From contig JAALLB010000092.1 in the NCBI GenBank assembly GCA_011087745.1, positions 1-7,108 of the forward strand: 7,108 nucleotides of DNA, given 5' to 3'. Each line of letters opens with the position of its first letter. Positions within the stretch are counted from its first letter, which is position 1. The notes under the pieces were generated by a model. It did not search any database, was not told the origin of the DNA, and was given only the letters and a program-made list of their open reading frames with translations. Origin of the DNA: Hyphomicrobiales bacterium (GTDB lineage: Bacteria > Pseudomonadota > Alphaproteobacteria > Rhizobiales > Rhizobiaceae). Of this stretch, positions 6,474 through 7,108 are shown piece after piece. The translations under genes were made by a program, and so were the position numbers.

Positions 6474-6494
6474 TTTAAACCCTAAAAATTAAAC

Positions 6495-6523
6495 GACGTC
6501 ACCAAGAGAAAAATGGTGACATC
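6495..6523 (-). terminator. 10-bp hairpin between the cupin gene and the esterase gene
   Basis: GACGTCACCA (6495-6504) and TGGTGACATC (6514-6523) form a 10-bp inverted repeat with a single non-Watson-Crick position, which becomes a U-G wobble in minus-strand RNA. The loop is 9 bases. Downstream on the minus strand comes GTTTAATTTTT, a broken T-rich tract. It would suit termination after the cupin gene, or partial readthrough into the esterase. Confidence 0.5.
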
Positions 6524-6545
6524 GCTTACTTAATTGTCGAACCGA

Positions 6546-6959
6546 TTATTTAGTTGGGACAATATCGAAGACAAAAAATAATGCTTCGCCACCCTCGTTC
6601 CTAATCCAATGGTTTGTACCAAAGCCTTCCAGTACAGCTTCTCATACGTTGACGATACGTCCTGTCTTATCATCAGCACTTTGGAATTCACGAACACCGT
6701 CACCTTTTACAACATAAAAACCACCTGGGCGCGTGTCGTGAGTATGGAATTTGACAATACCCTCAGGCTCAACAAGCACCGAGCGAATCTGAACCTTATA
6801 GCCTTTCATGGCAGGGACTTGAGTTCCCAACTCAAGGGCAGCTTTTCCGAAAACTGATACGCCTTTGTGTTCTGCAGGTGGTTGGTCTGCAATTGCTGAA
6901 CTGGCGCCAACAACAGATGCTACTGAAGCTGTGGCGATTAGTTTCATTAGATTATGCAT
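6546..6959 (-). pseudogene. Periplasmic small cupin-domain protein, interrupted by an in-frame TGA
   Basis: A short single-domain cupin with a signal peptide (MHNLMK, hydrophobic core, AIA-D cleavage near residue 24). Cupin motif 1 is at PEGIVKFHTHDTRPGGFYVVKGDG, with His72 and His74; the usual Glu ligand after the HxH is missing. The frame meets TGA at 6644-6642 (codon 106), then continues in the same frame for 31 codons to TAA at 6546. That continuation holds cupin motif 2 (EGFGTNHWIRNEG, His117 and Asn121) and a typical C-terminal strand (ALFFVFDIVP). The full reading is 137 codons before the final stop; stopping at 106 loses a metal-ligand His. The start is set by AAGGAAA (6972-6966), six bases upstream of the ATG. 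TGA is used as a normal stop at 3734 and 5455, so recoding is unlikely. A nonsense mutation (for example CGA to TGA) or sequencing error is most likely. Role unknown. Confidence 0.72.
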
Positions 6960-6986
6960 CACTATTTTCCTTAAAATTATTTCGGT

Positions 6987-7008
6987 TTGATTGGATGTTT
7001 TCAATCAA
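6987..7008. repeat. Perfect 7-bp inverted repeat upstream of the cupin gene
   Basis: TTGATTG (6987-6993) and CAATCAA (7002-7008) flank an 8-base spacer, 28 to 49 bases upstream of the cupin ATG. A minus-strand TTGACT (7013-7008) overlaps its edge and could be a -35 box, but no good -10 follows at the right distance. It may be an operator or a leader hairpin. Confidence 0.35.
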
Positions 7009-7037
7009 GTCAAAATTATTTATCGAGTAGCATTTGG

Positions 7038-7108
7038 TTAAAATCGAATACCTAAAGCAGTATACCCATCCTACTCCAAAACCCGAATGTTTTGGTGTGA
7101 TATGATAC
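7038..7108 (-). pseudogene. Possible C-terminal end of an outer-membrane beta-barrel protein, frameshifted and cut by window edge
   Basis: On the minus strand one frame reads HSGFGVGW down to about 7066. A shift of one base within GGG (7067-7065) joins it to YTALGIRF followed by TAA at 7040-7038. The joined ending GVGWYTALGIRF has alternating hydrophobic residues and a terminal Phe, the usual signature of the last strand of an outer-membrane barrel. Only about 23 codons are visible and the join needs a presumed extra G, so family and function cannot be named. If real, the gene lies upstream of and co-oriented with the cupin gene, about 80 bp away. Confidence 0.3.

Noticed and set aside
6609..6857. 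Open frame of 82 codons on the plus strand in the cupin region
   Set aside because: Antisense to the cupin frame, which has a signal peptide and both cupin motifs.
1..7108. CRISPR arrays, insertion sequences, tRNA or rRNA genes
   Set aside because: I saw no regularly spaced repeats, transposase-like frame, terminal repeats or tRNA-like sequence on either strand.

Overview
The window looks like accessory metabolic DNA from a Gram-negative bacterium. The evidence is several Sec-exported proteins, a tripartite tricarboxylate transporter (TTT) system, which is abundant in Alpha- and Betaproteobacteria, and a possible outer-membrane barrel fragment at the right end. By eye the DNA is moderately A+T-rich, so a marine-type alphaproteobacterium or a similar organism is plausible. 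I cannot fix the taxon from the sequence alone.

Left half (1-5457): a divergent catabolic locus. Leftward from about 2511 runs a TTT uptake system in the order tctC (periplasmic binding protein), tctB (small membrane subunit) and tctA (large permease, cut by the window edge and carrying frame breaks). Two hairpins lie between tctC and tctB and could lower tctBA expression relative to tctC. Rightward from about 2648 runs a tight three-gene unit: an isocitrate/isopropylmalate-family NAD-dependent dehydrogenase, a Gfo/Idh/MocA-family oxidoreductase and a GntR/FCD regulator. The genes overlap by 4 bases (ATGA) or abut (TAG then ATG). The 136-bp gap between the divergent starts holds promoter-like elements and a GTATAC-centred near-palindrome that could be the regulator's operator. 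The simplest reading is import of an organic acid (probably a hydroxy-carboxylate or sugar-acid-like compound), oxidation by the two dehydrogenases, and control by the co-transcribed FCD regulator. The substrate is unknown.

The dehydrogenase keeps the catalytic Lys and the three metal-binding Asp residues of the family. It has Phe140 where isopropylmalate dehydrogenase has its catalytic Tyr, which is the most interesting biochemical point here.

Right part (5458-7108): a 197-bp gene-free gap, then two leftward genes for exported proteins. One is an alpha/beta-hydrolase of the polyhydroxybutyrate-depolymerase/feruloyl-esterase type with an intact Ser-Asp-His triad. The other is a small periplasmic cupin interrupted by an in-frame TGA. 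The last 70 bases may encode the C-terminus of an outer-membrane barrel, again across a frameshift.

All apparent gene disruptions lie within about 470 bp of either window end, while the six genes between them are clean. That pattern suits sequencing or assembly error at contig ends at least as well as real pseudogenes.
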